DNA of 39,311 nt from Clostridia bacterium (GTDB lineage Bacteria > Bacillota > Clostridia > Christensenellales > CAG-138): assembly GCA_017440405.1 (NCBI GenBank), contig JAFSHG010000051.1:1-39311 (forward strand), given 5' to 3'. The position numbers were made by a program, and so were the translations under genes. Every line of letters starts with the position of its first letter. The first letter of the stretch is position 1. This document shows, piece by piece, positions 8,938-17,366 of the stretch. The notes under the pieces are model-generated. The model searched no databases. It was given only the letters and a program-made list of their open reading frames with translations, and had not been told where the DNA came from.

Positions 8938-8967
8938 TATATTGCTCTCCTGTTTTGTTATATTGTG

Positions 8968-8996
8968 AGTATAACACATAATGAAGCATTTGTCAC
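8968..8996 (-). promoter_or_regulatory. Sigma-A-type promoter for the basic-tailed membrane protein
   Basis: Reading the minus strand: GTGACA, 17-bp spacer, TATACT, with an extended -10 TGT. The -10 lies about 31 bp before the start codon. Confidence 0.7.
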
Positions 8997-9148
8997 CTGT
9001 TTTTTTATCGAGTATGTAAATTTATTAAAACCGTCTCTGCTCAGGCGAGTTGAAATCTGAAATGGGAAATAAAACAGCCGTTATTTTTCATTTTACGGCT
9101 TGTATGTTCAACAAAACGCATAAACAAACTTTCAATACGCCAACACAT

Positions 9149-9177
9149 TTGACTATGTATCCCGATAATGATAATAT
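9149..9177 (+). promoter_or_regulatory. Candidate promoter for the DUF2752 gene
   Basis: TTGACT, 17-bp spacer, TAATAT. It lies about 37 bp upstream of the chosen ATG. The remainder of the 8997-9148 gap is AT-rich with only a weak hairpin (GCCGT/ACGGC around 9075-9100). Confidence 0.5.
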
Positions 9178-9213
9178 GATAAAAATACGAACGCTTTGGA
9201 GCATAAACCCGAA

Positions 9214-9582
9214 ATGAAAGATATCGTAAAAGGCATATTAACATTTATAAAGAAAAACATAGTATCCGAGATTATCATAGTGGTATTGGCGGCTGTGTTT
9301 GCTTTTTCGGGTTTTTATTCCTGTCCTTTTAAACTGTTACTCGGAATAGATTGCCCCGGTTGCGGTCTGACACGAGCTGCCCTTGCATTGCTTCGACTGG
9401 ATTTTGCAGCGGCTTTCAGGTTTAACCCATGCATTTATCTGCTTATTCCCGTGACGCTGTATTTCCTTCTGCGCGGACTTATATCAAAGAAAGTACGGAA
9501 TTGCAAGAAGTTGGATGAAGCCGTCTTAATCGGAACATCCGCCGTAATGATTACAGTTTGGCTGGTAAGACTTTGGACGTAA
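9214..9582 (+). CDS. DUF2752 membrane protein
   Basis: The 122-residue product has the DUF2752 signature: after a first membrane span, CPFKLLLGIDCPGCGLTRA with paired cysteines, then a short helix and RFNPCIYLLIP, followed by two more hydrophobic segments. The family is widespread, small and uncharacterised. The start is uncertain: TTG at 9196 is open but lacks a ribosome binding site, while ATG at 9214 has GGAG at a rather long 12-nt spacing. It lies between two minus-strand genes and behind its own candidate promoter. Confidence 0.78.
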   Translation: MKDIVKGILTFIKKNIVSEIIIVVLAAVFAFSGFYSCPFKLLLGIDCPGCGLTRAALALLRLDFAAAFRFNPCIYLLIPVTLYFLLRGLISKKVRNCKKLDEAVLIGTSAVMITVWLVRLWT

Positions 9583-9584
9583 AT

Positions 9585-9604
9585 AAAAAGGGCATGTAAT
9601 GCCC
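9585..9604 (-). terminator. Terminator of the XRE regulator gene
   Basis: On the minus strand GGGCAT-TAC-ATGCCC is followed by TTTTTATTT. It sits 9 bp beyond the stop of the regulator. On the plus strand there is no T-run. Confidence 0.78.
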
Positions 9605-9612
9605 GAATAAAT

Positions 9613-9819
9613 CTATTTATTCATTTTGGGATTTTCTGTTCTGCCTATCAAATAATCCACGGACACATCAAAATAATCCGCAATTCTGATAAGTTCCTCT
9701 ATCCCGGGTTCACGCTCGCCGCTCTCATAACGGCTTATTGTATTTTGGTTTGCGTTCAGGTCGATTGCAAGCTTCAACTGCGTCAAACCTCTTTCTTTCC
9801 GAAGTTCTTTTAATCTCAT
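9613..9819 (-). CDS. Small XRE/Cro-C1-type transcriptional regulator
   Basis: This 68-residue protein is little more than an HTH_3 domain: MRLKELRKERGLTQ, then LNANQNTISRYESGEREP as turn and recognition helix (about 12-38), and IADYFDVSVDYLIGRTE as closing helices. That is the standard single-domain regulator layout, lacking any ligand domain. The ATG at 9819 has GGAG 8 nt upstream; a start 7 codons earlier has no ribosome binding site. It reads away from a promoter region carrying a perfect inverted repeat that is a natural candidate operator, so autoregulation and control of the opposite-facing promoter are likely but inferred. Confidence 0.88.
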   Translation of the reverse strand: MRLKELRKERGLTQLKLAIDLNANQNTISRYESGEREPGIEELIRIADYFDVSVDYLIGRTENPKMNK

Positions 9820-9840
9820 GAAAAACACTCCAAAAAACAC

Positions 9841-9869
9841 TTGACAAAATTATACCATGTTGGTATAAT
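9841..9869 (+). promoter_or_regulatory. Full-consensus sigma-A promoter TTGACA-N17-TATAAT with embedded operator
   Basis: TTGACA at 9841-9846 and TATAAT at 9864-9869 are separated by exactly 17 bp, a perfect match to the sigma-A consensus, directed away from the XRE gene. The 9-bp inverted repeat ATTATACCA-TGT-TGGTATAAT (9849-9869) covers the spacer and -10 and, being palindromic, also supplies a TATAAT on the minus strand for the regulator itself (with a poor -35 there). A regulator bound here would occlude RNA polymerase on both strands. Confidence 0.85.
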
Positions 9870-9874
9870 CAAAA

Positions 9875-9891
9875 TATCCCAATACGGTATA
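9875..9891. promoter_or_regulatory. Second, degenerate operator half-site pair
   Basis: TATCCC-N5-GGTATA matches the first site, TATACC-N5-GGTATA, with one change and the same spacing; the centres are 24 bp apart. It covers the expected start point of transcription of the consensus promoter. Confidence 0.55.
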
Positions 9892-10057
9892 AATACAAAA
9901 CAAAATGCCGTCGGGTTAAGAGCAAAAGTGTTTTTGATACTGCAAGGAAGCGAGTTTTACATGCAGCATTACGGAAACACATATGATACAGCCCATAAAT
10001 ACTTCATATTGAAACGCCCACAAACTGCATTTTGCGGTGAGGGCGTTTCAAATTTTT
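9876..10057 (+). other. Short transcribed region (possible small RNA or leader) between consensus promoter and hairpin
   Basis: Transcription from the consensus promoter should start near 9876 and meet a stable hairpin at 10011-10049, giving a transcript of about 180 nt. No convincing gene lies inside. The only frame is ATG at 9961 (AAGGAAG 10 nt upstream), which would give 48 residues of unconvincing composition and run through the hairpin to 10107. It could be a small RNA, a decayed gene, or an attenuated leader of priA. The same frame is open back to 9841, but its TTG 'start' is the -35 box. Confidence 0.4.
10011..10057 (+). terminator. Terminator-like hairpin upstream of priA
   Basis: GAAACGCCC pairs with GGGCGTTTC (9 bp), with an inner stem CTGCA/TGCGG, and is followed by AAATTTTT. 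It lies ahead of the priA promoter and would end the short upstream transcript. Confidence 0.6.
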
Positions 10058-10099
10058 GGCGGTATAGTGGAAAAATGTTTGCTTGCAGACGGGTTGCGG

Positions 10100-10108
10100 T
10101 GTTATAAT
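10100..10108 (+). promoter_or_regulatory. Extended -10 promoter for priA
   Basis: TGT-TATAAT is a full extended -10, 18 bp before the priA start codon. No good -35 at 17 bp is visible, which is common for extended -10 promoters. Confidence 0.5.
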
Positions 10109-10126
10109 ATTGCGTGGAGGCATTTT

Positions 10127-12379
10127 ATGTACGCAAAGGTTATTATAGACATATCGCATGAAAACATAGACAGACTTTTTACATACCGTCTCACCGTGAA
10201 AGCAGCGGTGGGGCAGCGTGTTTTGGTGCCGTTCGGAAAAGGAAACAGGTTGACGGAAGGCTTCATCTTGGATATTACCGAAACTGCACCCGATTTGCAG
10301 GGACATGAGCTGAAAAACATAATAAAAGTGTGTGAAGATTATGCGGTATTGGACCGAGAACAGATAATGCTGGCAGAGTGGATAAGAGAAACATATCATT
10401 GCACTCTTGCTCAATCTTTGCGGCTCATGATACCCGCACAGATGCGAGGCATGAGAATATCGGAAAAGAAACTGCGTGCCGTGAAGATAAAAGACGGTGT
10501 GGATGCGGATGAATACTTGCGGTCATTGCGCACAAAGAACGGAAAGATACGTTCACAGGGTGCATATGACACCGTGGAATTTCTGATGCAGACGGATAAT
10601 GCGGTGTTGGTGAGCGACATAACAGAGATTATACCCACATGCTCATCGGCTGTGGTAAAGCGGCTTATTGATTTGGGCATTTTGGAAGTATCCATGCAGA
10701 CCGTTTACAGACGTCCTCAAACTGTGAAAAAAACAAGCGGCAAAAAACCTGAGCTTACAAAAGAACAAAAGACTGTGCTGGAACAGATACTGAGCGAAGA
10801 AAAAGGCACATTTCTCATTCACGGCGTTACGGGCAGCGGCAAGACGGAAGTATATATGAGCGTCATAGAGGATTTGGTATCCAAGGGCAAGGGGGCCATA
10901 GTTCTCGTACCCGAAATTTCACTCACACCGCAGACGGTGGCAAGGTTTACGGGCAGATTCGGAAAGCGTGTGGCAGTTTTGCACAGCCGACTCAGTGCGG
11001 GCGAAAGGTTTGATGAGTGGCGCAGGATAAGAGTGGGCGAGGTAGATGTGGTGGTGGGCGCACGCTCGGGAGTTTTTGCACCCGTGCATGATTTGGGGGC
11101 AATTATAATTGATGAAGAACATGAAAACGCATATGCGTCAGAGAAAAATCCGAGGTATAACGCCGTGGAAGTGGCACAGAAGCGTTGCAAAATTGCTTCT
11201 GCAAAACTTATTTTGGGCAGCGCAACACCGTCTGTCACCACGTATTTTCGTGCAAAGTTGGGGAAATATAAACTGCTTGAAATGAAAGAGAGAGTGAATG
11301 CCTTGCCGCTTCCTGCCGTGGAAACGGTGGACATGCGTGCCGAGTTTGTTTCGGGAAACAACAGCATATTCAGCAGACGTCTGGTGGAAAAACTGAAAAA
11401 ATGCATTGAAAACGGTGAGCAGGCGATACTTTTCTTAAACAGGCGTGGCTTTTCATCTGCCGTGTCATGCAGAAACTGTGGGTATGTGTGGAAATGTGAT
11501 TCGTGCGATGTTTCCATGACATATCATAAGTTTGACCGCAAGATGAAATGTCACTATTGCGGCGAGGAGGCGGACATACCGAAACTCTGCCCAAGTTGCA
11601 AAAAGGCATACATAAAGTACGTGGGAATAGGTACACAGCAGATAGAGGAAGAAATAAAAAAGATATTGCCGCAGGTTAGCTGTATAAGAATGGATGCGGA
11701 TACCACGAAGAAAAAGGATGCACACATGAACATCTTGTCCGAATTTGCATCGGGTAAGGCGCAGATACTCATAGGTACGCAGATGATTGCAAAGGGGCTG
11801 GACTTTCCAAACGTCACATTGGTGTGTGCAGTATCCGTGGACGCCATGCTTGCAATGCCTGATTTCAGGGGCTACGAGCGAACCTTTGAGCTTCTCACAC
11901 AGGTGGCAGGCAGGGCAGGCAGAGCAGGTAAAGAGGGCAGCGTGATACTCCAAACGAATATTCCGGACCATCCGGTGTTGACTTTCGCACAAAACCATGA
12001 TTACAAGGGGTTCTATGAATACACCATAAAAAACAGATTGGAAAACATGTATCCGCCATACTCCGTGTTTGTGAGAGTTTTATTTTCCTCAGAGGCTGAG
12101 GAAACGGCACATACAGAATCGGTGCGGTTTGCAAACTCTGTGTATGAGAGGATGTGTTCCCTGCTCAGCGCAAAGGGGGCGGACTTGAACGAAATTCTGT
12201 ACATATACGCCATGCCTGCACCCATAAAGCGCATACAGAACAAACACCGCAGACATGTGCTCATAAAGCTTGCGCGGACTAAAAACACGCACGAGCTTAT
12301 AAACACCGTGTACGATTATGATAAGGACGTTTTTGACTCGGAAATTTCTGTGGAAATAAACCCAAACGATATGCTCTGA
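10127..12379 (+). CDS. priA: Primosomal replication-restart helicase PriA
   Basis: PriA recognises stalled forks and reloads the replicative helicase. In this 750-residue protein the N-terminal DNA-binding domain (about 1-105) and winged helix precede a superfamily 2 helicase core: Walker A GVTGSGKT (233-240), Walker B D329-E-E-H332, then the second RecA-like domain with LLTQVAGRAGR. Eight cysteines at 448, 451, 457, 460, 475, 478, 488 and 491 form the two zinc sites typical of PriA. The longer open frame from 10037 is rejected because GGAGG lies 6 nt before the ATG at 10127 and the similarity starts with MYAKVIIDI. In many Firmicutes priA is followed by def and fmt; here a transporter gene follows instead. 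Confidence 0.96.
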   Translation: MYAKVIIDISHENIDRLFTYRLTVKAAVGQRVLVPFGKGNRLTEGFILDITETAPDLQGHELKNIIKVCEDYAVLDREQIMLAEWIRETYHCTLAQSLRLMIPAQMRGMRISEKKLRAVKIKDGVDADEYLRSLRTKNGKIRSQGAYDTVEFLMQTDNAVLVSDITEIIPTCSSAVVKRLIDLGILEVSMQTVYRRPQTVKKTSGKKPELTKEQKTVLEQILSEEKGTFLIHGVTGSGKTEVYMSVIEDLVSKGKGAIVLVPEISLTPQTVARFTGRFGKRVAVLHSRLSAGERFDEWRRIRVGEVDVVVGARSGVFAPVHDLGAIIIDEEHENAYASEKNPRYNAVEVAQKRCKIASAKLILGSATPSVTTYFRAKLGKYKLLEMKERVNALPLPAVETVDMRAEFVSGNNSIFSRRLVEKLKKCIENGEQAILFLNRRGFSSAVSCRNCGYVWKCDSCDVSMTYHKFDRKMKCHYCGEEADIPKLCPSCKKAYIKYVGIGTQQIEEEIKKILPQVSCIRMDADTTKKKDAHMNILSEFASGKAQILIGTQMIAKGLDFPNVTLVCAVSVDAMLAMPDFRGYERTFELLTQVAGRAGRAGKEGSVILQTNIPDHPVLTFAQNHDYKGFYEYTIKNRLENMYPPYSVFVRVLFSSEAEETAHTESVRFANSVYERMCSLLSAKGADLNEILYIYAMPAPIKRIQNKHRRHVLIKLARTKNTHELINTVYDYDKDVFDSEISVEINPNDML

Positions 12380-12433
12380 CAAAAAATAACAGCAAAAGTT
12401 TGAATTTTAACCTACTTTTCTAAAATATAGGGC

Positions 12434-12462
12434 TTCATATTTCCAAAAAAATACCTTATAAT
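12434..12462 (+). promoter_or_regulatory. Upstream promoter candidate for the RND permease operon
   Basis: TTCATA, 17-bp spacer, TATAAT, within the 189-bp gap after priA. The -10 is perfect and the -35 weak. Confidence 0.45.
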
Positions 12463-12493
12463 AAGAATGGGCGTATATGGTATGCTCATTTGG

Positions 12494-12522
12494 TTTACTC
12501 ACTTTGCACGCACGCTTATAAT
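12494..12522 (+). promoter_or_regulatory. Proximal promoter for the RND permease operon
   Basis: TTTACT, 17-bp spacer, TATAAT, 46 bp before the start codon. The two candidates in this gap could both be used. Confidence 0.6.
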
Positions 12523-12568
12523 GGGTACGGTATGATTTTTATTTAAATGACTTTGAAGGAGAACTCGG

Positions 12569-15500
12569 ATGTTATCAAGATTCAGCGTAAAAAAGCCGCT
12601 TACGGTTATAATGGCACTTTTCATGGTGATAATACTTGGATATGTGTCTTTTACAAACATGAGCACGGACCTTTTGCCAAATATGGATTTGCCGTATGTG
12701 GCCATCTTTACGGTATACGGCGGTGCAGGTCCCGAAAAGGTGGAAACTGCTCTCACGAAACCGCTTGAACAGACGCTGTCCACCACAAACGGAGTGGAAA
12801 ATGTCACCAGTATTTCTGCGGAAAATTACTGCGTGATTGTGCTGGAATTTGCGCAAAACACTAATTTAGACAGTGCAATAATCGAGATGAGCAGTCGTGT
12901 GAGTCAGATAACATCATCGCTTGATGAATCGGTGGGAGAACCCATGTACCTTAAAATCAACCCCGACTTGCTTCCCGTGGTGATTGCAAGTGCAGATTAT
13001 GAGGGACTGTCCCGTGTGGAAGTGGCAAAAAAAGTGGAGGAAGATGTCATACCTGCACTCGAAAGAGTGGAGGGCGTGGCTGCCGTATCGGCAACGGGCA
13101 TCATTGAAAACACGCTGAAAATCACCATTGACGATGAAAAGACAGAAGAACTGAACAATAAGATACTTGCAGCAGTGGATGAAACTTTGCTGGACACCGA
13201 AAAGAAACTGGACGAAGCACAGGAAAAATTGGACAAGGGCAAGGCTGAACTTGAAGAGGCGAAGAAGGAGCAAAACGAGAGTTTGGCAGACGCAACAGTG
13301 CTGGTGCAGTCGGGCATGACACAATTGCTCTTGGGTAAAAGCACCGTGGATACGGGTATAACGCTGCTCGGTACTGTGGACGAGGTTTTTGATGATTTGG
13401 ATGCAACACTGGAAAATGCAGAGAAAGATTCCGGAAAGCTCAAAGATTACAGACCCCAACTCAAAGCAATTATAACGTCAATCAAAACCGTGCTGACCAC
13501 CGTGTATGACGGTGTTGACTCCGCACTTGAAAAACTGGATAAAGACAGCGAAATATACGGTGAACTGTACTCCAAATTAAATGAGATAAAGGGCAAGCTG
13601 GAAAGGCGTATATCAAGATGCGATGATGCACTTTCGGCACTGCGCAAGGCAAAGACGCTGAACGAGGCAGTAACGGTGTTGCGTGAGTTCTTGCATGACA
13701 TAGAGAGCAAGTACAGAGGGCTTATGCGTACCATGGAAAGTACGGCGGAAGAACTCGGTGAGCAGTATGAGCTTTTGTCCGAACAGTACGGCGACCTTGA
13801 ATCGGGCAAGATGACGTATTCTCAGGAGATAACGCTTGCACAGGTGAAATTGGACAATGCACAGGCACAACTGGATGCAGGCAGAGCAGAGTTTGAAGCT
13901 GCAAAGGAGAAAGCATATGAAGCTGCAGGGCTGGACGGTGCTATCACGGTGGAAGCCATAAGCGGGCTCATAAGTGCCGAGAATTTTGCAATGCCCGTGG
14001 GAAGCATAACGGAAGATAATGTAACTTATGCGGTGAAGGTGGGCGACAAGTTTGCAGACGATGAGGAACTCATTTCATGGGAACTGTTCAACATTGAAGC
14101 AGGCGATATAGGCGTTATCACTCTGGAAGATTTGGCAACGGTGGAGCATCTGGATAACAGCGGCGACATGTATGCCAAGGTGAATGGAAATGACGGCATA
14201 CTCATAACGGTGGATAAGCAGAGTACGTATTCCACCACGGATGTGGCACATAACATACAGGATGAAATAAAAGAATTGGAGAGTGAGCATGACGGGCTTA
14301 CAATAACGGCACTGAGTGACCAGGGCGAATACATAGATGTCGTAATAGGCTCTGTAATGCAGGCGCTTATAGGCGGCGGCATACTTGCCATACTCATACT
14401 TATAGTATTCCTGAAAGACTGGCGACCCACGCTTATTATAGCCATCAGCATACCGTCCAGTTTGCTTTTTGCCATTGTACTGATGTACTTCACGGGAGTG
14501 TCGTTAAACATCATATCGCTTTCGGGACTTGCGCTGGGCGTTGGAATGTTGGTGGATAACAGTATTGTAGTGGTGGAGAACATATACAGGTTGAAGTCTT
14601 TGGGAATGCCTGTTCGTGAAGCTGCCATAGACGGTGCAAAGCAAATGGCAGGTGCTATTGTGGCATCAACACTTACTACGGCATCGGTATTCCTGCCCAT
14701 AGTTTTCACACAGGGCATTACAAAACAGATTTTTGCCGATATGGGTCTTACCATAGCATACTCGCTGTTTGCAAGCCTCATTGTAGCTCTCACGCTTGTG
14801 CCTGCTCTCAGTTCAAAAATGCTTGTTAAGACCAAGGAGAAAAAGTATAAAGTATTAGGTGGCATAACAAACGGATATGCTAAACTTTTAGATTTCACCT
14901 TGCGGAAAAAAGCAATAGTTTTGGTTAGCACACTGCTGTTGTTTGCGTTGAGTCTTGTGTGTACATTCAGCATGGGAACGGAGTTCATACCCGAAAGTGA
15001 CATGAAGCAAATGAGTGTAACCATAGAGATGCCCATAGGAACAAGCGACGAGGACACCCGTGCGATGAGTGAACAGGTGATAGATAAGATAAGCACCATA
15101 ACCGATATAGATACCATAGCAGCTATGCAGGGCGGCTCGGGCATGATGAGCATGATGGGCGGCGGTGAAGGAGGAAAAACGGTGTCCATGTACCTGCTTT
15201 TGAAAGATGACAGAAGCATGACGAGTCGGGAAGTGGGAATACAGATTGAAAAGCTCACAAAGGATTTGGACTGCACAGTGACTGTGGCTTCATCCAATAT
15301 GAGCATGAGTATGCTCACAGGTTCAGGTGTACAGATTTCAATCAAAGGCACGGATTTGGATGACTTGCAGAAAGCCGCAACGGACATTGGAAACATGCTC
15401 AGAGGCATAGAAGGTACAAAGACTGTGACCACGGGATTGGAAGAAGTGTCGCAGGAGATACGTATCATTGTGGATAAGAACAAGGCGATGGCAAACGGAT

Positions 15501-16522
15501 ATACGGTGGCACAGGTATACATGAAAGTGGCAGAGGCAATAGCAACAGAAAACACCGCAACCACCATAGAAATGGGTGATGATGAATATGCAGTGGTGGT
15601 GGCAGCAGGTGAGAATAAGACGGCCACACGGGAAAGCCTTGAAAACCTTGAACTTGAAAAGACGAGCATGACGGGCGATGCACAAATGACGGATATGGGC
15701 AATGCGAACCTTGCATTTGATGGGGATAGCGGAGACGATACCAAAAAGTCGGATGCTGAGGATGAAGATGATGACAACACCGTGCTTTTGAAGGATATAG
15801 CACAGATCACGCTTGCCGATACGCCCAAGTCCATAACCCATGAGAATCAGGTACGAACCATGACCGTAAATGCCGAGGTGGAAGCTACGCATAATGTGGG
15901 CAAACTCACGGCAGAGTTTGAGAGAAAACTGGAATCTTATGATTTCCCCGGCGACTGCTACTATGTTACAGGCGGCGAAAACGAGTACATAGAGAGTGCA
16001 TTGCGTGATTTGCTGTACATGCTTTTCATTGCACTTGCATTCATATACATGATAATGGTGGCACAGTTCCAGTCACTCAAATCCCCGTTTATAGTTATGT
16101 TCACCATACCTCTTGCATTCACGGGTGGTTTCCTGTTGCTGTGGGCTTTGGGCTTCAACCTGAGCATAGTGGCAATGCTCGGACTCTTGGTACTTGCAGG
16201 CGTGGTGGTAAATAACGGCATCGTGTTTGTAGATTATGCAAACCAGCTTGTGGAGAGCGGAATGAACTTGCGAGAGGCAATGATTGAAACGGGAAAAACC
16301 CGTATAAGACCCATAATAATGACGGCTATTACCACCATACTCGGACTTGTGACCATGGCACTGGGGATAGGTGAGGGCACAGACATGGTGCAGCCTATGG
16401 CTATCGTGGTAATAGGCGGACTCATATATGCAACGCTGTTGACGCTGTTTGTAATTCCTGCGCTATACGAGATTTTTAATAAAAAGTCGAAAAAGAAAGA
16501 AGAACAAAAGGGTGAAGCATAA
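12569..16522 (+). CDS. RND-family efflux permease with internal coiled-coil insertion
   Basis: The 1317-residue product has the AcrB-like duplicated plan: TM1 near 13-33 and an extracytoplasmic loop with porter motifs. TM2-TM6 follow (about 590-770), then a short linker, TM7, a second large loop and TM8-TM12. It is roughly 280 residues longer than AcrB. Much of the excess is a Lys/Glu/Ala/Leu-rich coiled coil at about 192-450 inside the first loop, plus an acidic stretch near 1060. In TM4 the usual proton-relay pair DD reads D663-N664, and the TM10 position occupied by Lys in AcrB reads N1215-N1216. No membrane-fusion protein is encoded alongside. GAAGGAG precedes the ATG. Substrate unknown. 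Confidence 0.88.
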   Translation: MLSRFSVKKPLTVIMALFMVIILGYVSFTNMSTDLLPNMDLPYVAIFTVYGGAGPEKVETALTKPLEQTLSTTNGVENVTSISAENYCVIVLEFAQNTNLDSAIIEMSSRVSQITSSLDESVGEPMYLKINPDLLPVVIASADYEGLSRVEVAKKVEEDVIPALERVEGVAAVSATGIIENTLKITIDDEKTEELNNKILAAVDETLLDTEKKLDEAQEKLDKGKAELEEAKKEQNESLADATVLVQSGMTQLLLGKSTVDTGITLLGTVDEVFDDLDATLENAEKDSGKLKDYRPQLKAIITSIKTVLTTVYDGVDSALEKLDKDSEIYGELYSKLNEIKGKLERRISRCDDALSALRKAKTLNEAVTVLREFLHDIESKYRGLMRTMESTAEELGEQYELLSEQYGDLESGKMTYSQEITLAQVKLDNAQAQLDAGRAEFEAAKEKAYEAAGLDGAITVEAISGLISAENFAMPVGSITEDNVTYAVKVGDKFADDEELISWELFNIEAGDIGVITLEDLATVEHLDNSGDMYAKVNGNDGILITVDKQSTYSTTDVAHNIQDEIKELESEHDGLTITALSDQGEYIDVVIGSVMQALIGGGILAILILIVFLKDWRPTLIIAISIPSSLLFAIVLMYFTGVSLNIISLSGLALGVGMLVDNSIVVVENIYRLKSLGMPVREAAIDGAKQMAGAIVASTLTTASVFLPIVFTQGITKQIFADMGLTIAYSLFASLIVALTLVPALSSKMLVKTKEKKYKVLGGITNGYAKLLDFTLRKKAIVLVSTLLLFALSLVCTFSMGTEFIPESDMKQMSVTIEMPIGTSDEDTRAMSEQVIDKISTITDIDTIAAMQGGSGMMSMMGGGEGGKTVSMYLLLKDDRSMTSREVGIQIEKLTKDLDCTVTVASSNMSMSMLTGSGVQISIKGTDLDDLQKAATDIGNMLRGIEGTKTVTTGLEEVSQEIRIIVDKNKAMANGYTVAQVYMKVAEAIATENTATTIEMGDDEYAVVVAAGENKTATRESLENLELEKTSMTGDAQMTDMGNANLAFDGDSGDDTKKSDAEDEDDDNTVLLKDIAQITLADTPKSITHENQVRTMTVNAEVEATHNVGKLTAEFERKLESYDFPGDCYYVTGGENEYIESALRDLLYMLFIALAFIYMIMVAQFQSLKSPFIVMFTIPLAFTGGFLLLWALGFNLSIVAMLGLLVLAGVVVNNGIVFVDYANQLVESGMNLREAMIETGKTRIRPIIMTAITTILGLVTMALGIGEGTDMVQPMAIVVIGGLIYATLLTLFVIPALYEIFNKKSKKKEEQKGEA

Positions 16523-17304
16523 TGAGAGCTTTTTTACGGAGACACGGATATAAACTGCTGCTTATCATAGGACTCATCTTGATAGCGGACACTGCTTTGT
16601 TGCTGTTCAAAACCGCATCACGCACACTCGGTATCTTTATGCCGGCTGTGATTGGTGCACCGCTTGTGATTGTGGCGGCTATGATACGGTTTATACCCGA
16701 GTTTTTCGTGAGTTTATTTGGCAAGCTGCTGAAATGGCTTCTGATTATAGGGTACTCATGTTTTGCTATTATATTTTTGTGCACAACGGTTTTGACTTTC
16801 ACAGAAGGGCATAAGACTCCGCCGAATGATGCTGACATACTCATTGTCCCCGGCTGTGGTGTAAAGGGAAGCAGGGTGACTCTTACCCTGTCCAATAGGC
16901 TTGACCGTGCAATAGAGTATTTGGAGGAAAACGAGAACACCGTAGTCATCGTGTCGGGTGGACAGGGCAGAGGTGAGGATATTTCAGAAGCCCAAGCCAT
17001 GCATGACTATATGTGCGCAAGGGGCATAGAGGACGAACGCATAATAATGGAGGATAAGTCCGAAAGCACGGAGGAAAATTTTAAATTTTCAAAGAAAATT
17101 GCGGACAAGCTGTACCCCAACGGCGCAAAAGTCTGCTATGTTACCACATATTTCCACGTGTACCGTGCAGGGAAAGTGGCACAGAGCTGCGGATTTGAAG
17201 ATATAAGCGGTATGGGAGCAAAAGGCGTGTGGTACATCACACCCAACGACTATTTGCGGGAATGCGTGGCGATATGCGTGTACTTTGTGACGGGGCGACT
17301 GTGA
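16522..17304 (+). CDS. YdcF/SanA-family (DUF218) membrane protein
   Basis: Three hydrophobic segments (about 12-30, 36-58 and 68-92) are followed by a DUF218 domain: DILIVPGCGVKGSRVT, then NRLDRAIEYL, VVIVSGGQGRGEDISEA and a conserved ExxS-x-xTxEN motif (EDKSESTEEN). Family members such as YdcF, SanA and ElyC are linked to envelope or peptidoglycan-precursor metabolism, but the reaction is not established. The start overlaps the stop of the RND gene (TAATG), so the two are translationally coupled and probably act on the same envelope process. Confidence 0.85.
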   Translation: MRAFLRRHGYKLLLIIGLILIADTALLLFKTASRTLGIFMPAVIGAPLVIVAAMIRFIPEFFVSLFGKLLKWLLIIGYSCFAIIFLCTTVLTFTEGHKTPPNDADILIVPGCGVKGSRVTLTLSNRLDRAIEYLEENENTVVIVSGGQGRGEDISEAQAMHDYMCARGIEDERIIMEDKSESTEENFKFSKKIADKLYPNGAKVCYVTTYFHVYRAGKVAQSCGFEDISGMGAKGVWYITPNDYLRECVAICVYFVTGRL

Positions 17305-17331
17305 ATTAAAAATGTGATGCATGTGCAAAAT

Positions 17332-17366
17332 AAGCGTGAGGTGATGAAAAATGCTCACGCTTTTTT
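17332..17366 (+). terminator. Terminator-like hairpin enclosing the DUF421 start codon
   Basis: AAGCGTGAG (17332-17340) pairs perfectly with CTCACGCTT (17354-17362), followed by TTTT. The 13-nt loop holds the ATG of the next gene at 17351-17353, and the 5' arm holds part of its GAGGTG ribosome binding site. It can act as a terminator of the RND operon, as a translational block on the DUF421 gene, or both. Confidence 0.65.

Noticed and set aside
9041..9244. 67-codon minus-strand frame upstream of the DUF2752 gene
   Set aside because: No ribosome binding site, overlaps the DUF2752 promoter and start, and the peptide looks non-coding.
9841..10107. 88-codon plus-strand frame starting with TTG at 9841
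   Set aside because: The TTG is part of the -35 box TTGACA, no ribosome binding site precedes it and the peptide resembles nothing known. A shorter frame from 9961 is kept only as a possibility.
14026..15834. A 602-codon open frame on the minus strand inside the RND permease gene
   Set aside because: It is antisense to a clear RND gene, has a Ser/Met/Ile-rich composition typical of a mirrored reading frame, and has no ribosome binding site or known domain.
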